DNA of 53,495 nt from Anabaena minutissima FACHB-250 (lineage in GTDB: Bacteria; Cyanobacteriota; Cyanobacteriia; Cyanobacteriales; Nostocaceae). Under the pieces are notes generated by a model. That model saw only the letters and a list, made by a program, of their open reading frames with translations, searched no databases and had not been told where the DNA came from. Location of the stretch: the NCBI RefSeq assembly GCF_014697125.1, contig NZ_JACJRG010000041.1, positions 1 through 53,495 on the forward strand, written 5' to 3'. Shown piece after piece: positions 7,241 through 14,482 of the stretch (position 1 is the stretch's first letter; each line of letters opens with the position of its first letter). Made by a program: the position numbers and the translations under genes.

Positions 7241-8455
7241 TTAAAACCTCTTGAGCTTGGCTAAGACTGGACGGTAATCGTAAACATCAATCAACTCTTG
7301 TCGCCTACACTCTGTTTCGTATGCTTCTTCGTACTGAGATTGGGAGATGTTCGTATCTGGAATAATTCGTTTTAAGTCTTTGGATGGCGATCGCCCTTCT
7401 ACTCTGTCCCTATAGGCGCGATCGTGTTTCATTGCTGTAGCGTGTTTGTCGGCGTACTCGGCGATTTTGCCATTACTCACTAGGTTATCGAGTGAGATTG
7501 GCTTATCCCTCCACCACCCGTCATTCTGCTCGCGCACCCAAGTCAAAGCGTCGCGAAATTTAGCTAGAGCGTCCGCAGGATATTCCTTGCATAAAGCGTT
7601 AATCTTTCTTAGTTGCGTTGAGCTTATTCCTCGGTGTTCAGTAAAGTTAGACGGTTTTTCAGCTTGGTATACCTGCAAAAACCATTCCTTCTTCTGCTCA
7701 TCCGTTACCTTGTTCCATTGTTCGATTTGGTCAAACGACCCCGCCGGAACAATTGAGCTAGATGAGGTGTGTTCGGGTTGTGCCTGAGTTTCTATCTCTG
7801 CCTTGGTTGGCAGGGAGGGTTTTTCTGGTTGGGGTTCGAGAGAAGAAATACTTTTCTCACCATCAACGCACACATCCCCCTTTTGGGGGGTAGGGGGGAT
7901 TTCTTTCTTATCAATCAGAAATTCTTTTTTAGAGGAATTCTTATATATAGTGTTGGGATCATTTTGATCCCTTAAGTTGGGATCATTTTGATCCCTTAAG
8001 TTGGGATCATTTTGATCCCTTAAGTTGGGATCATTTTGATCCGATAAAAATGATTGGATCAAAATGATCCTGTCGTCCCTCTTAACATCCCACTTGTCAG
8101 CAGGGATTTTAGCGATCGCTTCAACCAGTGCGTAGTTAACCCTGTACCATAACCGTCTGTGTCCTTGTCCCTCATCAAAGGTGTCAGTTAATAACAGCCC
8201 AGATGATGTCAGTGTTTGAAATACTCTTTTAACGGTAGGTGCTGACCACCATCTAAAAAATTTAGCTCTCCAGTTCTCAACAGTATGGAATACCCAGTAA
8301 AAGCCTTCCTTGAAAGCCTTGGTGTTTTCTACTCGTTCACTAGATGAAGTAAGATAATGTACTTGCTGTAATACTATTGCTTCATCTAGCCCTATACGTT
8401 CGGCCAAGGAAGGTAGTACAGTTAATGGTGGCTCACTGATTAGGAGGTTAGACAT
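7241..8455 (-). CDS. Phage replication initiator / replisome organiser-like protein carrying the iterons
   Basis: A 404-residue product. The N-terminal ~125 residues have the winged-helix layout of phage replisome organisers (LAERIGLDEAIVLQQVHYLT, FYWVFHTVENW, WSAPTVKRVFQTLTSSGLL). Next comes a low-complexity linker holding four DQNDPNLR-type octapeptide repeats (about residues 139-170), then a Pro/Ser-rich stretch and a conserved-looking C-terminal domain (about 240-400) that may contact the helicase loader. The repeats are the translation of a 24-bp DNA repeat array (7956-8070), so the origin probably lies inside this gene, as in lambda O. The start is firm: GAGGAGG nine bases before ATG 8455. 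Confidence 0.75.
   Translation of the reverse strand: MSNLLISEPPLTVLPSLAERIGLDEAIVLQQVHYLTSSSERVENTKAFKEGFYWVFHTVENWRAKFFRWWSAPTVKRVFQTLTSSGLLLTDTFDEGQGHRRLWYRVNYALVEAIAKIPADKWDVKRDDRIILIQSFLSDQNDPNLRDQNDPNLRDQNDPNLRDQNDPNTIYKNSSKKEFLIDKKEIPPTPQKGDVCVDGEKSISSLEPQPEKPSLPTKAEIETQAQPEHTSSSSIVPAGSFDQIEQWNKVTDEQKKEWFLQVYQAEKPSNFTEHRGISSTQLRKINALCKEYPADALAKFRDALTWVREQNDGWWRDKPISLDNLVSNGKIAEYADKHATAMKHDRAYRDRVEGRSPSKDLKRIIPDTNISQSQYEEAYETECRRQELIDVYDYRPVLAKLKRF
7956..8070. repeat. Iteron array, candidate replication origin inside the initiator gene
   Basis: Four exact GGATCATTTTGATCC sites (7956-7970, 7980-7994, 8004-8018, 8028-8042) recur with a strict 24-bp period, separated by CTTAAGTTG. A fifth, reversed copy GGATCAAAATGATCC lies at 8056-8070. 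Each site is an inverted repeat GGATCA-NNN-TGATCC with two GATC motifs. An A+T-rich stretch (7921-7950) flanks the array. The arrangement matches iteron origins of phages such as lambda; binding by the encoded protein is inferred. Confidence 0.8.
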
Positions 8456-8656
8456 TTACTTTACCCTCCTCAATCTGATACTGTGCGAAGATTTTGATAT
8501 GATCATGTTGTAACCTCTTAGACAGGTTGCACCTAACCTCTCGGTGAACTGCCAAGAAAACCGAGGGGCTTTTAATATCTCAATTATCCCATTTAAATAA
8601 CAAGAATTCAGGGATTTATTTAAAGATTTGGTGATTGTTGAATCCAGTTGTTCCAT
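8456..8656 (-). CDS. Doubtful small ORF upstream of the initiator gene
   Basis: Up to 66 residues, ending one base before the initiator ATG. There is no ribosome-binding site before its ATG, the protein shows no motif, and the segment contains a hairpin with a one-base mismatch (8537-8545 / 8560-8568). It could be a leader peptide or simply untranslated leader. Confidence 0.25.
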   Translation of the reverse strand: MEQLDSTITKSLNKSLNSCYLNGIIEILKAPRFSWQFTERLGATCLRGYNMIISKSSHSIRLRRVK

Positions 8657-8715
8657 GTTATTATTGGGGTGGAAAGAGAGAAATTACTCATTGTTGAATA
8701 CGCACCATTCCGATT

Positions 8716-8747
8716 AGCCGATCGCTCCTTGGATCGGCTATTTTTAT
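8716..8747 (+). terminator. Plus-oriented terminator inside the leftward operon
   Basis: Stem AGCCGATC (8716-8723) / GATCGGCT (8732-8739) followed by ATTTTTATT on the plus strand. It sits between two minus-strand genes, so if active it stops antisense transcription or ends a short antisense RNA. Confidence 0.5.
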
Positions 8748-9223
8748 TGCTCATCAAAAAGTGTTGTTTGTCTGCGCTTTCCACTGACATAATCCTCAAT
8801 CTCCGCGATTAAGTTATCAATTTCAGCTTTCAATTCGTAGCTAATATTTTTCTCTTCAATGCGGGCGATCGCCTTTGTTTCTTCGCTCAATTCTAAGCAA
8901 GATACGATAGTGGCATTAACCCCTTCTTCTGTATCTTTTAAATTAACTTCAGTGATTTTTGCATCACCCCATTCTTTGGGGTCTAACTTGCAGCGAATAA
9001 TGAGAGTTTTTAGGATAATATCAAGTGCTTTATCGAACTCTGCCCTAGGTTCGTCCTTGTAGACGCACCTGAGAATCTTGGTTTCATTGTTGTCGGGCGG
9101 CAAGTTTGTAATTAATTCAATCCTAAAATCACGACCATACTTGATTTTAATTTTGTTGACCGCCAAACCTCTTTTTGGCTTTCTTAATACATTGCCACCA
9201 CTAATTTCTGCTACTAACTGCAT
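8744..9223 (-). CDS. Hypothetical phage protein
   Basis: A 159-residue product, beta-rich in its first 110 residues (KIKIKYGRDFRIELITNL; DAKITEVNL) with a charged helical C-terminus ending in RRQTTLFDEQ. This layout is seen in many phage early-region proteins of unknown role. AGGAG eight bases before the ATG supports the start. It overlaps the preceding gene by 10 bp. Confidence 0.65.
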   Translation of the reverse strand: MQLVAEISGGNVLRKPKRGLAVNKIKIKYGRDFRIELITNLPPDNNETKILRCVYKDEPRAEFDKALDIILKTLIIRCKLDPKEWGDAKITEVNLKDTEEGVNATIVSCLELSEETKAIARIEEKNISYELKAEIDNLIAEIEDYVSGKRRQTTLFDEQ

Positions 9224-9342
9224 TTTTCAATCTCCTGTTTTAGCTGTTCTAAATTAAAAGCGATCGCTTCTATTCTTTTTTGAATGTATGTGGGAGAAAC
9301 AGGGAGTGTTTCACCTCTATTGGCTATATAAATCGCAAGCAT
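9214..9342 (-). CDS. Very small helical protein
   Basis: 42 residues from ATG 9342, chosen because GAGGAG lies eight bases upstream and the upstream gene ends just before it; a longer start would overlap that gene by 68 bp. The C-terminus (QKRIEAIAFNLEQLKQEIE) is a short amphipathic or coiled-coil helix. Function unknown. Confidence 0.55.
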   Translation of the reverse strand: MLAIYIANRGETLPVSPTYIQKRIEAIAFNLEQLKQEIEKCS

Positions 9343-9343
9343 C

Positions 9344-9610
9344 CTATACTCCTCTATACCCAAATGAATCTTTTTGAGTAATGATTCTTGTCCCTGTAAT
9401 GAATCCAACATTGCCCAATTCGTACCTCACAAATGCTTTGCGTTTTTCGTGCATCCAGGCTAAATAGGGATACCCAGATTTAATGCAAAATGGATAAGCA
9501 GAATCGATTTTTATTCGGAGTAATCGCCTCTCCTCCTCGTTTTTCGCTGCCAAATTACCAACAACTAGCGCAATCGCTTCCTGGGATTTAGCAGTCCAAA
9601 AATCGGACAT
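9344..9610 (-). CDS. Small hypothetical protein
   Basis: 88 residues. The pattern (AIALVVGNLAAKNEEERRLLRIKIDSAYP; YPYLAWMHEKRKAFVRYELG) looks globular and soluble, with no recognised domain. Its ATG shares a base with the stop of the preceding gene (TGATG). Confidence 0.6.
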   Translation of the reverse strand: MSDFWTAKSQEAIALVVGNLAAKNEEERRLLRIKIDSAYPFCIKSGYPYLAWMHEKRKAFVRYELGNVGFITGTRIITQKDSFGYRGV

Positions 9611-9879
9611 CAGAAAATAAATCTTAGGGGTTTGGGTAACAATCCTTGTATTGAAGTGGGAAGATGGGGAAGTTCGAGCTTCTTTTTGAGGTGAAAGGTT
9701 AGCGTTGCAGATGGCGGTGTGTCGGTGAAATAGGTTTCTATTGCTTCCTCTTTTTTAAGCTCCGCGATCGCCTCCCACAACTCTCGGTACTCAACATTGC
9801 AAGCATCCTTGAGTTGCGAGGCGTAGCGATCGCCTTTGGATAATTCAGCAACAATTTTCTCTTTGATTGATTGGGGCAT
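9610..9879 (-). CDS. Small winged-helix-like protein
   Basis: 89 residues. IKEKIVAELSKGDRYASQLK followed by EYRELWEAIAELKKEEAIE has the spacing of a winged helix-turn-helix, and a short beta-rich tail (SATLTFHLKKK) would be the wing. It may regulate the early operon or assist replication. It overlaps the upstream gene by 35 bp. Confidence 0.55.
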   Translation of the reverse strand: MPQSIKEKIVAELSKGDRYASQLKDACNVEYRELWEAIAELKKEEAIETYFTDTPPSATLTFHLKKKLELPHLPTSIQGLLPKPLRFIF

Positions 9880-10177
9880 ATCTAAAAATTGTGTTTCGCT
9901 CGTGTTGGTCGGGGTAAGTTAATCCGTCTTGGCGTAGTTGGGTGTCCATTGCTAGCCAGTGGATGATGTCCTCGGCGCGAATACGCTCTAGATAAAGCTG
10001 ATGCGCTAAATACTCTCGCCTCATTTTTAGAATTTCTAGTTCAAATTGCTGTAGGATGCAATCGCTTATCTCTGATTTGATTCTTGCTTCCTCTTTTCTG
10101 AAAAAGCGGGTCAAGTCTCGAAAGTCTGCCTCAAATCGGTCATAGGCGATCGCTCTGAGGTATTGATACTCATTCAA
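9845..10177 (-). CDS. Small phage protein, paralogue of the 6425-6718 product
   Basis: 110 residues from TTG 10177 (AGGAGG eleven bases upstream). It shares YQYLR and the block ERIRAEDIIHWLAMDTQLR...LTY with the product of 6425-6718. A central charged helix (EEARIKSEISDCILQQFELE) separates the two conserved parts. It overlaps the methylase gene by 8 bp. Function unknown. Confidence 0.6.
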   Translation of the reverse strand: MNEYQYLRAIAYDRFEADFRDLTRFFRKEEARIKSEISDCILQQFELEILKMRREYLAHQLYLERIRAEDIIHWLAMDTQLRQDGLTYPDQHERNTIFRYAPINQRENCC

Positions 10178-10778
10178 GGTAGCTTGTACCTCCTTTTTTC
10201 TTGCCTAGGCGGATGTCGAACACAGCATCACACCGCCTTCGCCTCTTTTGCGGCACGCCGTTGACATCCAGGTAAGCCACGCGCCCCTTAACTTGGTAGG
10301 TGTGGTGTATATGTGCGCCTAGGCTTGACCACTCCTCCGCCATTCCTAACGTGCAGTTCCAATCGAGGGGGAGGAGAAATAGTAGCCGGGATTCTGGATT
10401 ATTGGGGTTAAGAAGTTGAAGCGATCGCTCTATGAATTCTACGGATTTGGAGAACGGCGGGTTTGTGCAGATTAAGTCAAAGCAGTCGCACTCCCATACA
10501 TCGCTGGTCAAGAAGTCCTCATTTGACCAGGTAGCGTTAGGCGCGATCGCTCTTCCTTGCCTATACCTTGTCCAGTTGACTTCATTAGCGTAGACGGTGT
10601 TGGGGAGGTGCTTGGCAATTTGTCCAGCCCCAGCACAGGGTTCAAGGATGTATTCGTCTGTGGGTTTGGCTAATTTGGCTATTAACTGGGCTTCCTTGTT
10701 GGGTGTTTGCCAGTCATCATTTGTCCAGTCGCGGTCTGATTCAAAGCCCAATTCGGAGAGTAGAGTTAATTGCTGCAC
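10170..10778 (-). CDS. N6-adenine DNA methyltransferase, phage type
   Basis: A 202-residue class I SAM-dependent methylase. EPCAGAG (residues 46-52) is the SAM-binding loop (motif I) and TNPPFS with NPPF at 106-109 is the catalytic DPPY-type motif, indicating adenine-N6 methylation. There is no target-recognition domain, as usual for short phage enzymes. GTG 10778 is chosen because AAGGGGAG lies eight bases upstream and it overlaps the previous gene by only 13 bp. It could methylate the GATC-rich origin or protect phage DNA from restriction; specificity cannot be read from sequence. Confidence 0.85.
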   Translation of the reverse strand: MQQLTLLSELGFESDRDWTNDDWQTPNKEAQLIAKLAKPTDEYILEPCAGAGQIAKHLPNTVYANEVNWTRYRQGRAIAPNATWSNEDFLTSDVWECDCFDLICTNPPFSKSVEFIERSLQLLNPNNPESRLLFLLPLDWNCTLGMAEEWSSLGAHIHHTYQVKGRVAYLDVNGVPQKRRRRCDAVFDIRLGKKKGGTSYLE

Positions 10779-12472
10779 AATCTTAACTCCCCTTCCTCGT
10801 AGCGGTGCTGAAACAAAGGGCGATCGCAGTGATCCCAATGAACTAGCACCATATCGTTCTCAAACCCTGTAACCGTACCCGTTTTGAGATAAAGTTCGTG
10901 AAAGTGGTCAGACCCAGAAACCCGCGATCCAATTTGAATCACTGGAAGTTCAGGGAAATCTATATCTTGAACTGGTTTTATGTCTGCAAAAGGAAGAACT
11001 TTGACCTCGTTCGATTCGACAACGTAAACACTAGCTGTTTTGTCAACATTAACTTGCTCGATCTTGATTTTCTTTCCTAGCGATTCTGACCAAGCTACAC
11101 GCCCAACTGCGTAAAATTCCGCGCTAAGTTGACTAATCTGTTCCCTCTCATCAGACGTTAATTCTAGCCAAATCTCTTGCTTGATCAAGTCAAAGCGATC
11201 GCCTATTTCGCTAAAAGTTGCCCAATCTGCGTCAGGGAGTGCGAGAACAGATTTGATGGAGGCGATCGCCTCACCTAGCTGCCGTAATTGTTGGGATTTA
11301 GCATCTAGTTTTAGCTCGTCCACGCCTAGGACTATTGCGGCTGCTTTTCTTAACTCTTTAGCAAACCTAGGGTGTCCGTTGGCCATTGCGGCTAAGGACA
11401 AGCCGAGTAGGCTGATTGTCCCGCGTGGGTTCTCGCTGGGCGCGGAGTTAGACATTAACCGCAAATGTAGTTCTGGTTCTAGGTTTTCCACAGCCTTTAG
11501 CACTTGAGTATTGATTACCTTCTCCGCTCCCTTGGTAAAAGTGTTTCCCCACTGTTGGCAAGCGCGAGGCTCTATCGAATCTTCTAAGTCGTGAATGCGT
11601 TGCTCAAGCCTCCTGTTTTCTGCCTCTAATAAACGCAAGGATTGAAGCCCTTCTATCTCTTGCCGGAGTTTGGCTGCCTCCACTGCTTTTTGATTAAGTA
11701 GCTCCCTCGCCGCTTTCAACTGCTCCTGTACACTTGACTCGGCATCTTCCCTAGCCTTAGCGCGATCGCCTATCTTTGATTCTTCAATTGCACGGGCGAT
11801 CTCCGCTTGTAATTCCTCTTCTGTATAGGTGCGGGGTTTGGGGGTGTATTGGAGAGATTCTACTCTCCCTATCTCATCGATACTGATTAACTCTTTTTCA
11901 CCGTGAGCAAAGGTTACAAACATCTGTCGTCCATTTTCAGGATTACCAGATATCTCACCTTCTTGGTTGAATCTGTAATGATTGCGTGAGTTGATCCTGA
12001 CCTTATCTCCGTTCAGGAACAATTGTTCCTGAGATTTTGTTCTTCGCAACATAGGAACAACTGTTGCAGCTGCTTCTTTGAAGTTATCAGCTATTGGTTC
12101 AGGGTTGTGATGAAGGGCGATCGCCACCGCTTCCTTCAGCTTTTCGGGAGTCTTAACTAGTCGCAGTAGTGGCCTTGCGTGGCTTTCGCGTTTAATTACG
12201 CCGTCAAATTCTGTTCCTTTGAGGGTGTCAACTACCATTTGTGCGCCAATTAACTGGTTGACTCGACGATATCCACCCCAACGGAAAAGGCAGCGATCGC
12301 AATATTCCTCAAATGACTTATAGCCGCCTTCCTCAAATACGCGATCGTCGCGCATGACTCTAAGTTCTTCTGCTACTTGAAATTCAAAGCGGTCAATGCT
12401 GAGAAAGCTTTCTTCGATGCTTTCGGATAAAATAGCAAAAGATTGATGTGCAGTGGTATTTTGGGCTAGCAT
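10766..12472 (-). CDS. Long coiled-coil phage/plasmid protein with FEEYC module and SH3-like tail
   Basis: A 568-residue product. Residues 50-80 (YKSFEEYCDRCLFRWGGYRRVNQLIG) form a module shared with the small protein encoded just upstream. Residues ~215-300 are a long coiled coil (Glu/Arg/Leu heptads). Residues ~505-545 (IGSRVSGSDHFHELYLKTGTVTGF) are KOW/SH3-like. The layout resembles cyanobacterial plasmid and phage proteins often labelled hypothetical or ParB-like, but no ParB/Srx or nuclease motif is visible. It may be a DNA-bridging or partition-type protein, as inference only. It contains palindrome copy 2 at 12014-12031. Confidence 0.75.
   Translation of the reverse strand: MLAQNTTAHQSFAILSESIEESFLSIDRFEFQVAEELRVMRDDRVFEEGGYKSFEEYCDRCLFRWGGYRRVNQLIGAQMVVDTLKGTEFDGVIKRESHARPLLRLVKTPEKLKEAVAIALHHNPEPIADNFKEAAATVVPMLRRTKSQEQLFLNGDKVRINSRNHYRFNQEGEISGNPENGRQMFVTFAHGEKELISIDEIGRVESLQYTPKPRTYTEEELQAEIARAIEESKIGDRAKAREDAESSVQEQLKAARELLNQKAVEAAKLRQEIEGLQSLRLLEAENRRLEQRIHDLEDSIEPRACQQWGNTFTKGAEKVINTQVLKAVENLEPELHLRLMSNSAPSENPRGTISLLGLSLAAMANGHPRFAKELRKAAAIVLGVDELKLDAKSQQLRQLGEAIASIKSVLALPDADWATFSEIGDRFDLIKQEIWLELTSDEREQISQLSAEFYAVGRVAWSESLGKKIKIEQVNVDKTASVYVVESNEVKVLPFADIKPVQDIDFPELPVIQIGSRVSGSDHFHELYLKTGTVTGFENDMVLVHWDHCDRPLFQHRYEEGELRLCSN
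12014..12031. repeat. Dispersed 18-bp palindrome, copy 2
   Basis: CAGGAACAATTGTTCCTG, a perfect 18-bp palindrome inside the coiled-coil protein gene. It is identical to the copy at 43543-43560. Confidence 0.85.
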
Positions 12473-12666
12473 GATTCACCCCCAATCAGTTCGGATATCC
12501 GTGTATATCCACCTGCTGTATGCCACTCGTTGTTGCAGTACAATTCAAAAGAAGGGTAGCCGTACTGCTTATAACCCTGGGTGTCTCTAAGATTTTTTAA
12601 CTGCGTAATAAGTTGGCTAATACCCAAGGGGGTACATGGTAAAGATATTCTTGGTGTAAAATTCAT
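12466..12666 (-). CDS. Small protein sharing the FEEYC module
   Basis: 66 residues. YPSFELYCNNEWHTAGGYTRISELIG aligns with YKSFEEYCDRCLFRWGGYRRVNQLIG at the N-terminus of the next gene, so it is either a partial duplication or a stand-alone version of that module. The two genes overlap by 7 bp. Function unknown. Confidence 0.6.
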   Translation of the reverse strand: MNFTPRISLPCTPLGISQLITQLKNLRDTQGYKQYGYPSFELYCNNEWHTAGGYTRISELIGGESC

Positions 12667-12686
12667 ATTTGTTAATGTTTTTTGTG

Positions 12687-12712
12687 AGCGCGTTAGACCC
12701 GCGCTTTTTTTT
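12687..12712 (+). terminator. Plus-oriented terminator between minus genes
   Basis: Stem AGCGCG (12687-12692) / CGCGCT (12700-12705) followed by eight T on the plus strand. The flanking genes are on the minus strand, so it would block antisense transcription entering from the left. Confidence 0.55.
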
Positions 12713-12716
12713 GTGC

Positions 12717-12935
12717 CTAAACATTGACAGCCATGTCAGCGACGACATGGCTGTCTTCTGTACTGCTTTTGGGCAAGATTAGCCCTGATTCAATTAGCCC
12801 GTGGACATTTAGCCCAATGCTGAGTAAGGACTCTAGCGCGGCTTTTTTTGTCACCCCTCTCTGAGCTGCAACAACTGCAACCCTTTGCCGTAGGTCTGGA
12901 GATAATCGAACGATCGCTTGTTCTTTTGTCGTCAT
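12717..12935 (-). CDS. Ribbon-helix-helix (CopG/Arc-like) regulator
   Basis: 72 residues. QAIVRLSPDLRQRVAVVAAQRGVTKKAALESLL has the beta-strand, helix, helix pattern of small RHH repressors. It is the first gene of the long leftward early operon, divergent from the HTH regulator at 13058, which is the usual place for an autoregulator of that promoter. The last codons lie in a perfect 12-bp inverted repeat. Confidence 0.7.
   Translation of the reverse strand: MTTKEQAIVRLSPDLRQRVAVVAAQRGVTKKAALESLLSIGLNVHGLIESGLILPKSSTEDSHVVADMAVNV
12726..12755. repeat. Perfect 12-bp inverted repeat at the end of the RHH gene
   Basis: GACAGCCATGTC (12726-12737) and GACATGGCTGTC (12744-12755) enclose a 6-base loop. 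It overlaps the RHH C-terminal codons. There is no T-run, so an operator or an RNA attenuator is as likely as a terminator. Confidence 0.75.
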
Positions 12936-13005
12936 TTTTCTATCTTGCTGCCTAATAGAAAAAGATTAGCACAATTATGCTTTATTGAGTACGCATGATG
13001 CACCC

Positions 13006-13057
13006 GTGACGTTAGGGCAAGGATTAGATATAATCATTTTGTTTCGTGTGCAGCACA
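13006..13057 (+). promoter_or_regulatory. Promoter and operator of the HTH regulator (divergent switch)
   Basis: GTGACG (13006-13011), 17 bases, then TATAAT (13029-13034) make a good promoter. TGTGC-A-GCACA (13047-13057) is a palindrome between it and ATG 13058. A GCACA half-site recurs at 12969-12973, toward the leftward operon. This is the natural place for a regulator to control both directions. Confidence 0.6.
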
Positions 13058-13648
13058 ATGCAATTTAAAAGTAAGCCACTATTTTGGACAAAGGATGGAT
13101 TGACTGCGCTAGGAAGGTTGATTAGGTTGAGTCGAGAAAATCAGCAACTAACTTTAATGGATGCTGTTGCTTTGATTAAACAAAAAACTGGGCAGTCGGT
13201 AGGGTTTCGCACCCTAGCTAGTGTTGAAACATCAGTGGGTGAACCAAAATACAATACCCTAGCCGCGATCGCTGCCGCCGGATTTGTCAAAGCTGACGGA
13301 CGAACGCTGGATATTTTTGACTTTATAGCGATCGCATCTGAGTCTGAGGTGAATATGAATGCTTTGGCTCAATTAATTCAGAATTATTTAGACAGGAATA
13401 ACACCACCCTAGAAGAGTTTGCTAGATTGTGTCGCCTGGATGTAGGGAAAATGAGGGCGATCGCGTCCGGGATGCAAACTGCTGATTACGAAACAGACAT
13501 CGCCCTCATTGCCGGATACTTAGACAACCCAACAACGGGGCGTAAATTTGCAGAACTTGACGAATTATTCAGCTATTGCGGATTGCGGATAAATTCGTCC
13601 GGTTCTTGGGAAGAATCGCATATTGGCAATACAAATGGCGTTCACTAG
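13058..13648 (+). CDS. Two-HTH transcriptional regulator (CI-like candidate)
   Basis: 196 residues. The N-terminal ~80 residues are an XRE-type HTH (LGRLIRLSRENQQLTLMDAV...FRTLASVETSVGEPKYNTLAAI). A second helical HTH-like unit (LAQLIQNYLDRNNTTLEEFARLCRLDVGKMRAI) follows at ~105-150. There is no protease-type (LexA) C-domain. It is divergent from the leftward early operon and shares its control region, so it is the best lysogeny-repressor candidate. ATG 13058 is preferred to GTG 13046 because the latter would place the palindrome in coding sequence. Its stop overlaps that of the PAS gene by four bases (CTAG). Confidence 0.7.
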   Translation: MQFKSKPLFWTKDGLTALGRLIRLSRENQQLTLMDAVALIKQKTGQSVGFRTLASVETSVGEPKYNTLAAIAAAGFVKADGRTLDIFDFIAIASESEVNMNALAQLIQNYLDRNNTTLEEFARLCRLDVGKMRAIASGMQTADYETDIALIAGYLDNPTTGRKFAELDELFSYCGLRINSSGSWEESHIGNTNGVH

Positions 13649-14286
13649 TTCAATACTTCCGTAGAAAGGGTTTTGACTATTCTTGCCAGTTCCCCCCGCC
13701 ATTGAACTAATCGGGCGTTGACCGTAAGGCGGGCATTCTCGCCGTTCATTAATTTAGCTGTGTAGGAATAGTTTCTTAATTCCCCTTCCTTTAGAAGCCG
13801 GGATATATAGGTATCAAGTTCTGGCTTAATCCAATAATCAGCCATGTTTTTGCCCACCCAGTCATTGGGGCTAGCTTTACTACTAATAATTATCTTCTCG
13901 TTTGAAAATAGCCCCTTATTGTCTTCCATCCGCACGATGCCGCAAGCACCGTCGTAGCTCAAGCACTCCGTGATCACGTTGTCTTGGGCTGAGGGGATAA
14001 TAATTTTGATCTCGTTGTTTGGCATTTTCTGGTTAATTGAGAAGGAGAATTTTATTTGTGAATTCGCAATAACTAATGTTATCTTCTCAACCTCTTGAAT
14101 AAATGTCTCTGAGGTAAACTTTGGGGCAGCAAAACTTAAAGATTGTTGCAAGTTTTTATTATGCCTAATTAAAAAAGCGTAATCATCCTCGCTTTTGCAG
14201 AATATCAAAAGATGTTTATCTAGGCACATAACGATGCAATTGCTAACAATAAAGTTGGCAATTTCCCTGATAGTGAAAGTAGCCAT
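13645..14286 (-). CDS. PAS-domain protein
   Basis: 213 residues. The C-terminal ~95 residues read as a PAS fold: a strand at the start, SPNDWVGKNMADYWIKPEL (the GkxxxDlxxpe segment), then SYTAKLMNGENARLTVNARLV and a closing strand. The N-terminal ~115 residues are not recognised. PAS domains bind small ligands, haem or flavin, or mediate dimerisation; no ligand residue can be assigned. Lacking kinase or DNA-binding domains, it could pass a signal to a neighbouring regulator. PAS proteins are rare in phages. Confidence 0.65.
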   Translation of the reverse strand: MATFTIREIANFIVSNCIVMCLDKHLLIFCKSEDDYAFLIRHNKNLQQSLSFAAPKFTSETFIQEVEKITLVIANSQIKFSFSINQKMPNNEIKIIIPSAQDNVITECLSYDGACGIVRMEDNKGLFSNEKIIISSKASPNDWVGKNMADYWIKPELDTYISRLLKEGELRNYSYTAKLMNGENARLTVNARLVQWRGELARIVKTLSTEVLN

Positions 14287-14391
14287 TATTCATGAAGGGG
14301 ATAATATTATTGCCTTTAATATTGCATGACTGCTAAATAAAAGGTAGTTTTTGCAAAAGATTAGACAGATTTTTACCTTTGTTCAGCTATT

Positions 14392-14427
14392 TAGTCAACA
14401 TTGACTACTAAGTTAGCTGTATAAAAT
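14392..14427 (+). promoter_or_regulatory. Candidate promoter with operator for the third regulator
   Basis: TAGTCAA-CA-TTGACTA (14392-14407) is a 7+7 palindrome whose right arm supplies TTGACT (14401-14406). TAAAAT (14422-14427) follows after 15 bases. The palindrome overlapping -35 suggests autorepression. 14287-14391 shows nothing else. Confidence 0.4.
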
Positions 14428-14482
14428 TTAACGACTATCAAAGCATAATTGTATGTGGACTATATACATCAAGTTGCTGGCG

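Noticed and set aside
7956..8070. CRISPR array at the GGATC repeats
   Set aside because: Repeats are 15 bases with identical 9-base spacers in a coding sequence, so this is an iteron array.
10766..12472. ParB partition protein
   Set aside because: No ParB nuclease box (GxxR) or KorB-type HTH was visible, so only a descriptive call is given.
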